This document shows, piece by piece, positions 41,076-50,955 of a DNA stretch of 64,000 nucleotides. Source of the DNA: Pseudoclavibacter endophyticus (GTDB taxonomy: Bacteria; Actinomycetota; Actinomycetes; Actinomycetales; Microbacteriaceae); the NCBI RefSeq assembly GCF_008831085.1, contig NZ_WBJY01000001.1:1302001-1366000 (forward strand), in the 5' to 3' direction. Each line of letters opens with the position of its first letter. Within the stretch, counting starts at the first letter, position 1. A model generated the notes under the pieces. The model made no database searches, was not told where the DNA came from, and worked only from the letters and a program-made list of their open reading frames with translations. Both the position numbers and the translations under genes were made by a program.

Positions 41076-43400
41076 TTACTCGAGCTTCAGCACCTTCGAC
41101 CGCAGGAACCCTCCGGCGCGACGCGCGAAGCGGCCGCCGACGCTCCCGAACGGATCATCGGTGACCATGTACGTCCACGTCGATGACGGCCGCCGCAGGC
41201 CGAGTTCGGTCGCGTCGCGGTCGAGGTCGTCGGGGTCGAGCGCGTCGAGGAACTCGCGAAAGCGCTCGTCGACGCGATCGAAGAACCCCGCGAACTCGCG
41301 GTGCGCGATCATGCTGAACTCCTCGACCGGGTTCTGCGACGCGAGCGACCGCAGGTGGATGCCGTCGCGAACCTCTCCGAGCAGAGCGAGGTGCTCGGTC
41401 CATTCGTCGTCGAGGAAGAACAGCCGGGCTCGGTAGGACAGGTCGAACAGCGTGTCGCGCCGGGCGTCGCCGAGCGACCGCAGCGGTGCCGGCAGGGATG
41501 CCCCGAGTTTGTCGATCGCAGAGGGCCGCTTCACCGTCGCGCGGTGGGCGAGCACGGCGCGCCGCTGGCTGGCGATCGCGCGTGAGTATTGCCACGTGCT
41601 GCGGTGCCGGTCGGTGCGGATGCCCTCGGCGATGGATTGCGCGGACCGTACGATCGCTCGGCGTTGCGCTTCGGGGATGCGTTCGCCGCGTCGCGCGATC
41701 TCGGCCAACGTGTGCGTGGGGGCGTTCTCGGTGACGAGGTTCGCCTCGAGACTGGTGATGACGAGGCTCATGCCGGGGTCGCCCTGACGACCGGCGCGAC
41801 CGCGAAGCTGCGCGTCGAGCCGCGTCGAGGGCGCACGGCTCGTCGCGAGCACGGCGAGCCCGCCGGCCTCGACCACGCGGTCGCGGTCGCCGGCGTCGGC
41901 GCCGCCGAGCACGATGTCGGTGCCGCGCCCGGACATTTGGGTCGAGACCGTCACGGAGCCGAACTCCCCGGCGCGTGCCACGATGCCGGCCTCGTCGGCA
42001 TCGTTCTTGGCGTTGAGCACGCGAGGCCGGATGTTGCGGCGGCGCAGGCGTTTCGCGAGCCGTTCCGACTCGGCGACGGTCTGGGTGCCGACGAGCACCG
42101 GCTGACCCGTCTCGTGTCTCGCCACGACCTCGGCGACGAGGTCGTCGAGCGCCTCGGCAGCCGTGAGGAAGACGCGATCGAGTTCGTCGACGCGCCGGCA
42201 GGGCTCGTTGCGCTCGACGCGGCCTGACGGGAGGTCGTAGAACTCGGTGAACTCGTCGGCGACGGCGACGACGGTGCCGCTCATGCCGCCCAGGCGCTGG
42301 TAGCCCCGCACGAGGTCCTGCACGGTGATCGAGTCGAGCACGACCGATCGGGGGCTCGGCTCGAGGCCTTCCTTCGCCTCCACGGCGGCGTGCAGGCCGT
42401 CGGGCCAGCGCTGGTGGTGCGCGACGCGGCCGCGAGCCGCGTTCACGAGCTCGATTCGGCCGTGAGTGACGAGGTAGTCGACGTCGCGCTGAACGAGCAC
42501 GCGTGCGTGCAGTGCGAGGTTGAGCCGGGTGAGGAGCGGCGCGTGCTCCGGCTCGAACAGATTGATGCCGCCGAGCTGCGACTCGAGTCGCTCGATGCCG
42601 TCGTCCGTCAGCCAGGCGTTCGAGCGTTCGGCATCCGTCTCGAAATCACCGCCTTCGTCGAGGTCCGCAACGAGTTCGGCCGCGTCGTCGGCACGGTCCG
42701 GGGCGTGAGCCGACGTGCCAGCAAGCACGAGCGGCACCATCGCCTCGTCGATCATGACTGCGTCGGCCTCATCGACGATGGCGGTGTCGAGCTCGACCGA
42801 GACGAGCTCGTCCGCGGTGGATGCGAACCGGTCGCGCAGCAGGTCGAAGCCGACTTCACTGACGGGCGCGTACAGGACATCGGCGCGGTAGGCGGCGCGT
42901 CGCTCGTCGCGGGGAGACCGCTGCCCGATCCACGCGACGTCGAGCCCCACCAGCTCGAAGAGGGGACGCATCCACTCGGCGTCGCGCTCGGCGAGGTAAT
43001 CGTTGACGGACAGGAGGTGCGTGGGGTGGCCGGCGAGGGCGTACGCGGCCGCAGCCATGGCGCCGACAAGGGTTTTGCCCTCACCCGTGTCCATTTCGAC
43101 CGCCGTGCCCCCGAGCAGCGCGGCGCACGCCTGGAGCTGCACGTCGAAAGGCCGAAGTCCGAGTGCCCGGTTGGCGGCCTCGCGTGCGATGGTCAGATAC
43201 CGGACGGTCGCGTCGTCGTCGCCGGCGGTCGCCCCGACCGCCGCGGCCCGCGCGCGGGTGCGCAGCTCACCATCGCCGAGGCTCTTCGCCTCGGCGGCGA
43301 GGTCGTTCGCGCGCCCGGCCAGCACTTCTACGCGCCGGAACGGCGTCGTGCCCGGCAGGCCGGCGATGCGCGCGAGCCACCGGGGGACTCGCCTCGTCAC
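41076..43400 (-). CDS. secA2: Accessory preprotein translocase ATPase SecA2
   Basis: A 774-residue SecA homologue, shorter than housekeeping SecA1 and lacking the zinc-binding C-terminal tail. Motifs: Walker A MDTGEGKT (103-110), SVNDYLAERDAEWM, AIVDEADAVMIDEAMVPLVL (Walker B and IRA-type segment), RLGGMSGT, TVSTQMSGRGTDIVLGG and QLRGRAGRQGDPG. The preprotein cross-linking region is present but the helical wing and scaffold are reduced. SecA2 drives export of a small substrate set through SecYEG. No SecY2, Asp or glycosylation gene is adjacent. It sits between the ferritin-like gene and DUF3107, where mycobacteria have other genes. Confidence 0.92.
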   Translation of the reverse strand: MTRRVPRWLARIAGLPGTTPFRRVEVLAGRANDLAAEAKSLGDGELRTRARAAAVGATAGDDDATVRYLTIAREAANRALGLRPFDVQLQACAALLGGTAVEMDTGEGKTLVGAMAAAAYALAGHPTHLLSVNDYLAERDAEWMRPLFELVGLDVAWIGQRSPRDERRAAYRADVLYAPVSEVGFDLLRDRFASTADELVSVELDTAIVDEADAVMIDEAMVPLVLAGTSAHAPDRADDAAELVADLDEGGDFETDAERSNAWLTDDGIERLESQLGGINLFEPEHAPLLTRLNLALHARVLVQRDVDYLVTHGRIELVNAARGRVAHHQRWPDGLHAAVEAKEGLEPSPRSVVLDSITVQDLVRGYQRLGGMSGTVVAVADEFTEFYDLPSGRVERNEPCRRVDELDRVFLTAAEALDDLVAEVVARHETGQPVLVGTQTVAESERLAKRLRRRNIRPRVLNAKNDADEAGIVARAGEFGSVTVSTQMSGRGTDIVLGGADAGDRDRVVEAGGLAVLATSRAPSTRLDAQLRGRAGRQGDPGMSLVITSLEANLVTENAPTHTLAEIARRGERIPEAQRRAIVRSAQSIAEGIRTDRHRSTWQYSRAIASQRRAVLAHRATVKRPSAIDKLGASLPAPLRSLGDARRDTLFDLSYRARLFFLDDEWTEHLALLGEVRDGIHLRSLASQNPVEEFSMIAHREFAGFFDRVDERFREFLDALDPDDLDRDATELGLRRPSSTWTYMVTDDPFGSVGGRFARRAGGFLRSKVLKLE

Positions 43401-43428
43401 CGAAGAGGCCGAGCGCCGCGCGGCATGG

Positions 43429-43755
43429 CTAGACCCTCGCCCGGCCGACGTGCCGCAGGCGGTCGAAGAACTCGTCGTCGTCGCGCTTGCGACGGCGGCC
43501 GACGGTCACGGCGAGGACGCCGACGACGAGCACGGTGGCTCCGAGCGTGATCCACCAGATCCAGCCCTGGTCGTAGGCGAGCCAGCCGAGTCCGAGGACC
43601 GCGCCGAGCCATGTCAGCACCTCCCAGACGACGAGGGCCGTTATCGCACCGGAGGCCGGTACGAGGGCGGCCCCGACGAGGCTGCGCTCGCGGGTGAGGA
43701 AGTAACCGGCGAGGCCGATGATGAGGCCGGCGAGGCCAGCGAACATGAGCTCCAT
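43429..43755 (-). CDS. Small membrane protein upstream of secA2
   Basis: A 108-residue protein with three or four spans (LMFAGLAGLIIGLAGYFLT; GAALVPASGAITALVVWEVL; WLGAVLGLGWLAY; WWITLGATVLVVGVLAVTV) and a charged C-terminal tail (GRRRKRDDDEFFDRLRHVGR). It is 28 bases before secA2 and 5 bases after DUF3107 on the same strand, so the three probably form one transcript. No known domain is recognised. A role with SecA2 is conceivable from position only. Confidence 0.8.
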   Translation of the reverse strand: MELMFAGLAGLIIGLAGYFLTRERSLVGAALVPASGAITALVVWEVLTWLGAVLGLGWLAYDQGWIWWITLGATVLVVGVLAVTVGRRRKRDDDEFFDRLRHVGRARV

Positions 43756-43760
43756 GGTCG

Positions 43761-43985
43761 TCAGGCGATGAAGCCGACGCGGCGCTGCTGCTCGCGCGTC
43801 ACCTCGACGTAGAGCACGCTCTCCCGCTGCACGAGATAGACGTGCCGCTTGTCATCGACGAAGCGCAGCAGCGGCGTGTCGTTCTCGAACGCCTCCTGCA
43901 CCTGCTTCTCGATCGCTTCGGCCGACTGCTCGGTCTCGAAGGTGAGTTCACGGGGAGCGTGCTGGATGCCGATGCGAAGTTCCAC
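43761..43985 (-). CDS. DUF3107 conserved small protein
   Basis: A 74-residue protein from GTG 43985, with AGAGG four bases upstream. The sequence VELRIGIQHAPRELTFETEQ, VQEAFENDTPLLRFVDDKRH and YVEVTREQQRRVGFIA matches the actinobacterial DUF3107 family (TB9.4/Rv3208A). It is cytoplasmic, with no cysteines. It is typically located near the DEAD helicase, as here. Function unknown. It is divergent from adnA, with about 112 bases for both promoters. Confidence 0.92.
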   Translation of the reverse strand: MELRIGIQHAPRELTFETEQSAEAIEKQVQEAFENDTPLLRFVDDKRHVYLVQRESVLYVEVTREQQRRVGFIA

Positions 43986-44097
43986 TGCGCCTCTTTCGTC
44001 GACGTTCGGTTGCTGGACCAGGCTACCCGCGGCCGAAGCCCTTTCGTGCCGGGTATGACACGCCCGTGGCGAACGGGGCGAATCGAGCGGAGCGCGC

Positions 44098-47000
44098 ATG
44101 TCGGAGGGCGCCGATACCGTGATGCCCATGACGGAACTCGACGGACCGCAGCGCGCGGCACTCGATCCTTCGCAGCGCGCCGTGCTCGAAGCACCGGCCG
44201 CCGAGCCGCTTGTCGTCGTTGGCGCGCCCGGCACGGGGAAAACCACCGCGCTCGTCGAAGTTCTCGCGCACCGCGTGGCCGGCGGCGCGTACTCGGCCGA
44301 CGAGATACTTGCCTTGGCGCCGGCCCGCGCCCAGGCGGCGCGGCTCCGAGACCGGATCGCCGCCCGCCTCGGCGGCACCGTATCCGGCACCCGTGCGCGC
44401 ACGCCGCAATCGCTCGCGTTCGAGATCGTCCGGGAGCAGCGTGCCGCAGCGGGCAAGCAGCCGCCCGTGCTGTTGACGGGTGCCGACGACGACGCGCTGA
44501 TCCGCGAGCTCGTCGAGGGCTCCGTCGACCCCGTCAATCGCTATGGGTTCGCGTCGCCCGTGACCAGCGACGTGCTCCGCCTGGCCGGGTTCCGCACCGA
44601 GTTGCGTGATCTCAAATCGGCGATGAGCGAGTACGACGTCTCGCCGGACGAGCTGGCGTCGTACGGCGTGCACCGGCCAGTGTGGCGGGGGGCCGCGAAC
44701 CTCATCGAAGAGCTCGAAACCGTGCTGAGCCTGCAGCGCGACGGCGCGTACGACGTGCCCGGGCTTCTGCTCGAGGCCGCGAGCATCCTGCACGCGGAGC
44801 AGGGGATCGGGCGACTCGCCGTCGATCGCCTGCGGCTCGTCGTGGTCGACGACGCGCAGGAGCTGACCGAGGCCGCCCGCCGGTTGTTGGTCGCCCTCGA
44901 GGCGCGCGGAGTCACGGTCATCACCTTCGGCGACCCCGATATCGCGACCGGCACCTTCCGCGGCGGAGGGCCGGAGCATGCCGTCGGTTGGCGGCCGCGC
45001 GAAGAGCCCGCCCCCCGGCGCCTGCTGTTGACCACCGTGCACCGGCACCGAGAGCCGATCCGGTCGGCCATTGCGGCCGTGACCGCGCGGATCGGCGCGC
45101 GCGGGGAGGGACGGCACCGCGCGGCGCTCGCGTCGACGACCGTGTCACCGCCGCCCGATCACGAAAAGGGGGCCGGGGCGCTGGCGGCGTCCGGCGCAGG
45201 TGATTGGCAGGTGCGAGTGGCGATCGCCGACAGCGCGGTTGCCGAGGCGCGACTGATCGCCGCGACCCTGCGCCGGCTTCATCTCGAGCATGGGGTCGCG
45301 TGGAGCGACATGGCCGTCCTGGCTCGCTCCGGCGCCGCGCTGCCGACCCTCGCCCGCCTGCTCGCGCGGGCTGAGGTTCCCACGAGTGCGGTGCGGGCGC
45401 CGGATGCCGGGGCCGATCCGGCCGTCGCTGCCATCGTCAGCTTGGCCGGCGCCGCAGCCGACCCCGCGTCGCTGACCGGCGAGGTGATCGAAGGGTTCCT
45501 CTCATCGCCGCTGTTCGGCGTCGACGCCATGCGCGTTCGACAGTTGCGGCGAGCTCTGCGAAAGCGCGAAGTGGAGTCCGGTGGCGGCCGGAGCGCGGAC
45601 GAACTGCTCGTCGAGGCGATCGTGGCGCCCGCTGGAACGGTCGGCATCGAGGCGCCCACCGATGCCGGACCGGACACCACCGGGCTGTCGTTGCCGGCAC
45701 GACATCCGGCGATCGTCGCGCTCCGGCGGCTTGCCGCACTGCTGCGCCGTGCCGGTCAGGTGGCCCGTGACGGCGCCGCCGACGAAGTGCTGTGGGCCGT
45801 GTGGGAGGGCGCTGGCGTGGCAGACCGATGGCGGCGCCTTGCCCTGCGCGGTGGTGGAGACGGTGAAGGGGCCGACGCGCGCCTCGACGCGGTTGTCACC
45901 CTGTTCGATGTGGCGAAGCGCGTGGTCGAGCGCACACCCGACACCACGATCGAGAACTTCGTGATGTCGTGGGAGCAGCGTGACGTCGAGAGCGACTCGC
46001 TCGCGAGCCGCGCAGAGCGCGAGGCGGTGACGCTTGCGACGCCGGCCTCGGTCGTCGGCCGGGAGTTCCGGGCCGTGGTCGTCTCGGGGGTCAACGAGGG
46101 GACGTGGCCCAACCTCAGGCTGCGCGACACGCTGCTCGGCGCGGGTCACCTGATCGACCTCGTGACCTCCCGCGCGGACGACGCCTCCGTCGTCGATCGG
46201 CGTCGCGAGGTGCTCGATGACGAATCGCGAATGTTCGCCCAGGCACTGTCGAGGGCGAGGGAGTGGTTGCTCGTCACGGCCGTCGAGAGCGATGACGGCG
46301 GCCCGTCAATCCTGTTTCGCCGCCTCGATGCGCCGCACCTGCCGGGGTCACGGTACGGCGGCGTTCGTCAGGACATCCTCCCGTCGACGCTGCGCGAATT
46401 GACGGCAGATCTCCGGCGGCGCGCCCGGGATCGCGCCGTGCGCGGCGACGACGCCGACCTCGAGGCCGCGGCGCTTGCGCGACTCGCGCGCGCGGGCGTG
46501 CACGGTGCACATCCCGATTCGTGGCTCGGACTGCGAGAGCCGTCTACGACGCGACCCCTCGTCGACCTCGTCGCATCCGGGGGCGAGCCCGACGCGATCA
46601 GCGTTTCGCCGTCAGCCATCGAACGCTTCGAGGAATGCGGCGTCGAGTGGTTCGTGACGAGTCACGGCGGCGGCGACACGAGCCCGGAGATGACCCTCGG
46701 CACGCTCGTGCACGCGGCCGCCGAGTTCGACTTCCGAAGCCGGGCAGCTCGGCTCGACTACGTGTCCTCGCGCTTCGATGAGCTGCGCGCGGAAGCGCCG
46801 TGGCGCGAGGCGGCGATGCACGGGCGGCTTGCCCTCATGCTCGACGCGCTGGAAGGCTACGTCGAGGAACGGCGCGCGCGGGGCGTCGTGACGCTCGCGA
46901 CCGAGCGTCCATTCGTCGTGGATGTTCCCGTGCGCCGCGCCGGTATCGACGTGATCGTGCGAATGCGGGGCACGATCGACCGTATCGAGGGCCATCCCGA

Positions 47001-47556
47001 AGAGGGTGTGCGCATCGTCGACCTCAAGACGTCGAAGACGGTCGTCACGAAGGCCGCGGCGGAAGCGCACGCGCAGCTGGCCGCCTACCAGCTCGCCGCT
47101 CGACGCCGCGCGATCGGACAGCCACGCGCATCCGCCGATGGTGACGACCCGGCGCCCCGGATCGATGGCGGCGAGCCGATCGACGTCGCACCCGAACAGC
47201 TCGGGGGAGCGGCACTGGTCTTCCTCGGTCGTGGAAAGCACACCGATGTCCGCGTGCAACCGGCCATGACCAGCAGCCAAGAGCTCGGCTTCGAGCGACG
47301 GCTCGTTCGCGCGGCGCTCGGCATGGCGGGGCTCGTGCTCGTCCCCGACAGCGACCACGACAACGACAACGACAACGACCGCGATAACGGCATGCGCGGC
47401 GCGGTCGGCTCGCCCGCAGCGGAAGCCAGCGCGCTCGTGCCCGTCGACCCCGGGGCACCAGCGGCATTCACCGCCGCTCCGGAATCCCACTGCGAAAGCA
47501 GCTTCGGCGGTGTCAGCGTCTGTCGCATCCACATCGTTCCGGAGGTGACCGAATGA
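44098..47556 (+). CDS. adnA: AdnA-like helicase-nuclease subunit
   Basis: A UvrD-like motor fused to a RecB-type nuclease, as in AdnAB, which resects double-strand breaks. The start is uncertain: ATG 44098 gives 1152 residues, but GGAGGG at 44102-44107 favours GTG 44119 or ATG 44122/44131. Walker A is VGAPGTGKTT (41-50). Walker B reads VVVDDAQEL (about 247) instead of the canonical DExQ, so ATP hydrolysis may be weak. Motif VI-like QALSRAREWLLV and the nuclease GTIDRIEG...DLKTSKT...QLAAYQLA (about 960-1000) are intact. A (gacaac)n microsatellite near the end encodes DNDNDND. The stop overlaps adnB. Confidence 0.88.
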   Translation: MSEGADTVMPMTELDGPQRAALDPSQRAVLEAPAAEPLVVVGAPGTGKTTALVEVLAHRVAGGAYSADEILALAPARAQAARLRDRIAARLGGTVSGTRARTPQSLAFEIVREQRAAAGKQPPVLLTGADDDALIRELVEGSVDPVNRYGFASPVTSDVLRLAGFRTELRDLKSAMSEYDVSPDELASYGVHRPVWRGAANLIEELETVLSLQRDGAYDVPGLLLEAASILHAEQGIGRLAVDRLRLVVVDDAQELTEAARRLLVALEARGVTVITFGDPDIATGTFRGGGPEHAVGWRPREEPAPRRLLLTTVHRHREPIRSAIAAVTARIGARGEGRHRAALASTTVSPPPDHEKGAGALAASGAGDWQVRVAIADSAVAEARLIAATLRRLHLEHGVAWSDMAVLARSGAALPTLARLLARAEVPTSAVRAPDAGADPAVAAIVSLAGAAADPASLTGEVIEGFLSSPLFGVDAMRVRQLRRALRKREVESGGGRSADELLVEAIVAPAGTVGIEAPTDAGPDTTGLSLPARHPAIVALRRLAALLRRAGQVARDGAADEVLWAVWEGAGVADRWRRLALRGGGDGEGADARLDAVVTLFDVAKRVVERTPDTTIENFVMSWEQRDVESDSLASRAEREAVTLATPASVVGREFRAVVVSGVNEGTWPNLRLRDTLLGAGHLIDLVTSRADDASVVDRRREVLDDESRMFAQALSRAREWLLVTAVESDDGGPSILFRRLDAPHLPGSRYGGVRQDILPSTLRELTADLRRRARDRAVRGDDADLEAAALARLARAGVHGAHPDSWLGLREPSTTRPLVDLVASGGEPDAISVSPSAIERFEECGVEWFVTSHGGGDTSPEMTLGTLVHAAAEFDFRSRAARLDYVSSRFDELRAEAPWREAAMHGRLALMLDALEGYVEERRARGVVTLATERPFVVDVPVRRAGIDVIVRMRGTIDRIEGHPEEGVRIVDLKTSKTVVTKAAAEAHAQLAAYQLAARRRAIGQPRASADGDDPAPRIDGGEPIDVAPEQLGGAALVFLGRGKHTDVRVQPAMTSSQELGFERRLVRAALGMAGLVLVPDSDHDNDNDNDRDNGMRGAVGSPAAEASALVPVDPGAPAAFTAAPESHCESSFGGVSVCRIHIVPEVTE

Positions 47557-50500
47557 CCGTGACGCAGATCCCCCGAGAGCAGCCTCGAGAGCAGCCCGGA
47601 GGCCGGACGGACATCACGCACGAGGCGATCGCGCTGGGGCTGCGCCCGCACGCCGACGCGCCCGTGTTCCCGCCGACCGATGAGCAACGTCGCGTCATCG
47701 AGGCGCCGCTCGCGCCGAGCCTCGTGGTCGCCGGTGCCGGGAGCGGCAAGACGCACACCATGGTGCGGCGCATGCTGTGGCTCATCGCGAAGCACGGTGC
47801 GGCACCCTCATCTCTGCTCGGCCTCACCTTCACGAGGAAGGCGGCGGGTGAGCTGCGTGAGCGCCTCGATGACGGCCTGCGCCGGCTCCGCGCGACCGGG
47901 CTGATCGGTGGCGACGAGGCCGATCTTCCGGAGGTGTCGACCTACAACGCCTTCGCGCACCGCGTTTTCCAAGAGCACGCGCTGCTCATCGGCCGCGAGC
48001 CCGATTCGGTGCTCCTCGACGAGCCCGCAGCATTTGCGCTCATGCGCAGCATCGTGCTCCGCAGCGACGACGCGGCGCTCGGCGAGCTCGACGATTCGAT
48101 CGGCACCGTCACGGAGCGGGCGCTTGCCCTCGCCCGCGCCATGCGCGAGAACGGCGCGACCCTGGACGATGTCGAGCGCGTCTGCGATGCCGTCGACGCG
48201 TTCAAGCTGCTGCCGGGCAAGAAGTCCAAAGGTGAGTTCGTGCCGCTTGCGGGGCTGCTGGAACAAGCCGCGAAGCTCGACAGACTGCGGCCCTACGCAT
48301 GTCTCGCGATCGAGTACGAGGCGCGCAAGCGCGAACGAGGACTCATCGAGTTCACCGACCAGGTCGCCGGTGCCCTCGAGATCTGCCGGCGCGCCCCCGA
48401 AGTCGTGCAGCTGCTGCGAGCCCGTCACGAGCACGTCATCCTCGACGAATACCAGGACACGTCGGTCGGCCAGACAGCGCTGCTCGCGACGATGTTCGAC
48501 GGCCACAGCCTGATGGCGGTCGGAGACCCGAAGCAGTCGATCTACGGCTGGCGCGGCGCGAGCGCCGCGAACATGCGGCGCTTCCACAGTGATTTCGGTG
48601 CGGCGCCCGATGCCACCTACACGCTGTCCACGAGCTGGCGGAACGACGTGCGCATCCTCGAGGTGGCCAATCTCATCGCCGCCCCGCTTTCGCGCGGCGA
48701 GTCGCATCCCCTGCCCGAGCTCGGCCCACGCCCCGGCGCGGGGGAAGGAGCCGTCGAGGCGAGCGCGCATGAGACCGTCGAGGACGAGTTCGCCGCGGTG
48801 GCCGACTGGATCGCCGACGCCTTCACGGGTCCGCAGGGCCGCACCCCCGAGGGCCGCGTCGTCGCGATCCGCGAAGACGCTCCGAGCGCCGCGGTGCTGT
48901 TCCGCACCAGGCGCAACATGTCCAGAGTCTCGCGAGAGCTCTCGCGCCGAGGCATACCGGTTCGTGTCGTCGGGCTCGGCGGCCTGCTCACGACTCCCGA
49001 GATCACCGACCTCGCCTCGATCCTCCGCGCCGCGCGCGATCCCGCCGCCGGAAGCGAGCTGATCCGTATCCTGGTCGGAGCGAGGGGCCGGCTCGGGCCG
49101 GCCGACGTGGCGGCGCTGCACGGGCTCGCGCGCGCCATGACGCGTTCCGCCGAGAGCGCTGCGGGCGGCGCGGAGCTCGGGCCCGACGCCGAGATGTCGT
49201 TGGCGGACGCCCTCATCTACGTGGCCTCGAAGCAGCCCGATGGCAACGGGATCGCCGGCGTGAGCCACGAGGCGCACGTGCGGATCATCGAGGTCGCGGC
49301 CCTGCTCGATGACGTGCGCTCGCACCTCGGGCTTCCACTCGTTGAGGTCGTCGAGTACGTGATTGTCCGCGCCGACATCGATCTCGAGGCAGCGGCGAAC
49401 CCCCATCGTCCGGAGGCGACCGGGAACCTCGACGCGTTCATGGACCACGTCGTCGCCTACGCGGCTGCGCACCCCTCAGGCGACATCGGAGCGCTCCTCG
49501 ACTGGATCAACATCGCGGCCACGCGCGACGACCTCGCGGCCGCGCCGGCCGAGCCCGAACCTGGAGCCGTCCAACTGCTCACGATTCATGGGGCGAAAGG
49601 TCTGGAATGGGACATCGTGGCGGTGCCGGATCTCGTCGACGGGGGCTTCCCGCAGCAATCGCGTGAGGGATCGGGGTGGTTCAGGGCCGGCGTGCTTCCG
49701 TACCCCCTGCGCCTCGATCGCGACGATCTGCCGCGCTTCGCACTCGACGGGTACGAGCGCCAGTCGGAGGTCAAAGACGCCATCACGCGTCTAGCAGAGG
49801 AGGTGAAGGCTCGGTTCCTCGACGAGGAACGCCGGCTGGCGTACGTCGCGTACACCCGAGCGCGGTCGCGCTTGCTGCTCACCGCTGGTTACTGGGGGCG
49901 CGCGAAGCAGCCTCGCGAGCTCTCCCCGTACGTGTCAGAGCCGATCGAGGCCGGCCTCGTACCGCCCGTCGAAGAACGTCGCAACGACGAGCGACCGGCA
50001 TCGCTGGAGACGGCGGACACGCTCACGTGGCCTCAGCGCCCGTTCCGGGGCGACGACGCCGACGCGTTGCTGGCCACGGCCGGCCGCGTCCGCGAGTTCG
50101 GCGCAGCGGACGACACGCCTCCCACGCCGTGGGATCACGACATCGAGCTCCTGCTCCGCGAGCGCGACGAACGAATGCGCGCGCGCCCGGTGACGATGCC
50201 GCAGCGGATCGCCGCGAGCCACTTCAAAGATCTCGTCCTCGAACCTGAGCAGGCGGCCGAGCAGTGGCGAAGGCCACTGCCGCAGCGACCGTTCCGGCAG
50301 ACGCGTCTGGGCACGATGTTCCACGCCTGGGTCGAGGAGCGCTTCGCCGCGCCGGCGGGCGGGGGCGACTTGATCGACGCCGACACGTTCGGCCTCGAAC
50401 CCGACGAGCTCGAGCTGCTCGGCGTGCACGCGCCAACGACCGCCGACGCCGAGCGGCTCGCCGATCTGCAGGCCAAGTTCGAGCGCAGCCCCTGGGCGGA

Positions 50501-50867
50501 CCGACGCCCCGCGGCGGTGGAGCAGACCATCGAGGTGCCGCTCGGCGGGCGCACGGTCGTGTGCAAGCTCGATGCCGTGTACGAGAACGACGACGGCACC
50601 ATCGACGTCGTCGACTGGAAGACCGGCGCTGCGCCACGCGGCGCGGCCGCGGAGTGGGAACGTCAGCTGCAACTCGCCCTGTATACCCTCGCGTACAGCG
50701 CGCACCGGGGTGTGCCGGCTGAGCGCATCCGCGCCGTGCTGTTCTACGTCGCCGAGGGCGCAGCCGGCACCGAGTATCGCTTCGACAGCGTGTCAAACCG
50801 GGCAGAACTCGAACGCCTTCTCACGGAGGCCGAAACGCGCATCGCCGCCCTCGCAACGGGGGAGTAG
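47553..50867 (+). CDS. adnB: AdnB-like helicase-nuclease subunit
   Basis: A 1104-residue partner of the previous gene, coupled by ATGA. The motor motifs are fully canonical: AGAGSGKT (60-67), TFTRKAAGELRERL, VILDEYQDTSVGQ (about 298), VGDPKQSIYGWRG, TIHGAKGLEWD and AYTRARSRLLL. The C-terminal nuclease has LGTMFHAWVEERF, CKLDAVYEN and VVDWKTGAA (about 1022) with QLQLALYTLAY. By analogy with mycobacterial AdnAB this subunit supplies the main translocase. The pair acts on double-strand DNA ends in place of RecBCD or AddAB, neither of which is seen in this window. Confidence 0.92.
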   Translation: MTVTQIPREQPREQPGGRTDITHEAIALGLRPHADAPVFPPTDEQRRVIEAPLAPSLVVAGAGSGKTHTMVRRMLWLIAKHGAAPSSLLGLTFTRKAAGELRERLDDGLRRLRATGLIGGDEADLPEVSTYNAFAHRVFQEHALLIGREPDSVLLDEPAAFALMRSIVLRSDDAALGELDDSIGTVTERALALARAMRENGATLDDVERVCDAVDAFKLLPGKKSKGEFVPLAGLLEQAAKLDRLRPYACLAIEYEARKRERGLIEFTDQVAGALEICRRAPEVVQLLRARHEHVILDEYQDTSVGQTALLATMFDGHSLMAVGDPKQSIYGWRGASAANMRRFHSDFGAAPDATYTLSTSWRNDVRILEVANLIAAPLSRGESHPLPELGPRPGAGEGAVEASAHETVEDEFAAVADWIADAFTGPQGRTPEGRVVAIREDAPSAAVLFRTRRNMSRVSRELSRRGIPVRVVGLGGLLTTPEITDLASILRAARDPAAGSELIRILVGARGRLGPADVAALHGLARAMTRSAESAAGGAELGPDAEMSLADALIYVASKQPDGNGIAGVSHEAHVRIIEVAALLDDVRSHLGLPLVEVVEYVIVRADIDLEAAANPHRPEATGNLDAFMDHVVAYAAAHPSGDIGALLDWINIAATRDDLAAAPAEPEPGAVQLLTIHGAKGLEWDIVAVPDLVDGGFPQQSREGSGWFRAGVLPYPLRLDRDDLPRFALDGYERQSEVKDAITRLAEEVKARFLDEERRLAYVAYTRARSRLLLTAGYWGRAKQPRELSPYVSEPIEAGLVPPVEERRNDERPASLETADTLTWPQRPFRGDDADALLATAGRVREFGAADDTPPTPWDHDIELLLRERDERMRARPVTMPQRIAASHFKDLVLEPEQAAEQWRRPLPQRPFRQTRLGTMFHAWVEERFAAPAGGGDLIDADTFGLEPDELELLGVHAPTTADAERLADLQAKFERSPWADRRPAAVEQTIEVPLGGRTVVCKLDAVYENDDGTIDVVDWKTGAAPRGAAAEWERQLQLALYTLAYSAHRGVPAERIRAVLFYVAEGAAGTEYRFDSVSNRAELERLLTEAETRIAALATGE

Positions 50868-50955
50868 CTGGCGGCGGCACAGCAGGCGCGCGGCCACGAC
50901 AACGCAGCGTTCACGCACCGGCGATGCGGCGCCGGGATCTCTGTGTCGGCGGGCG

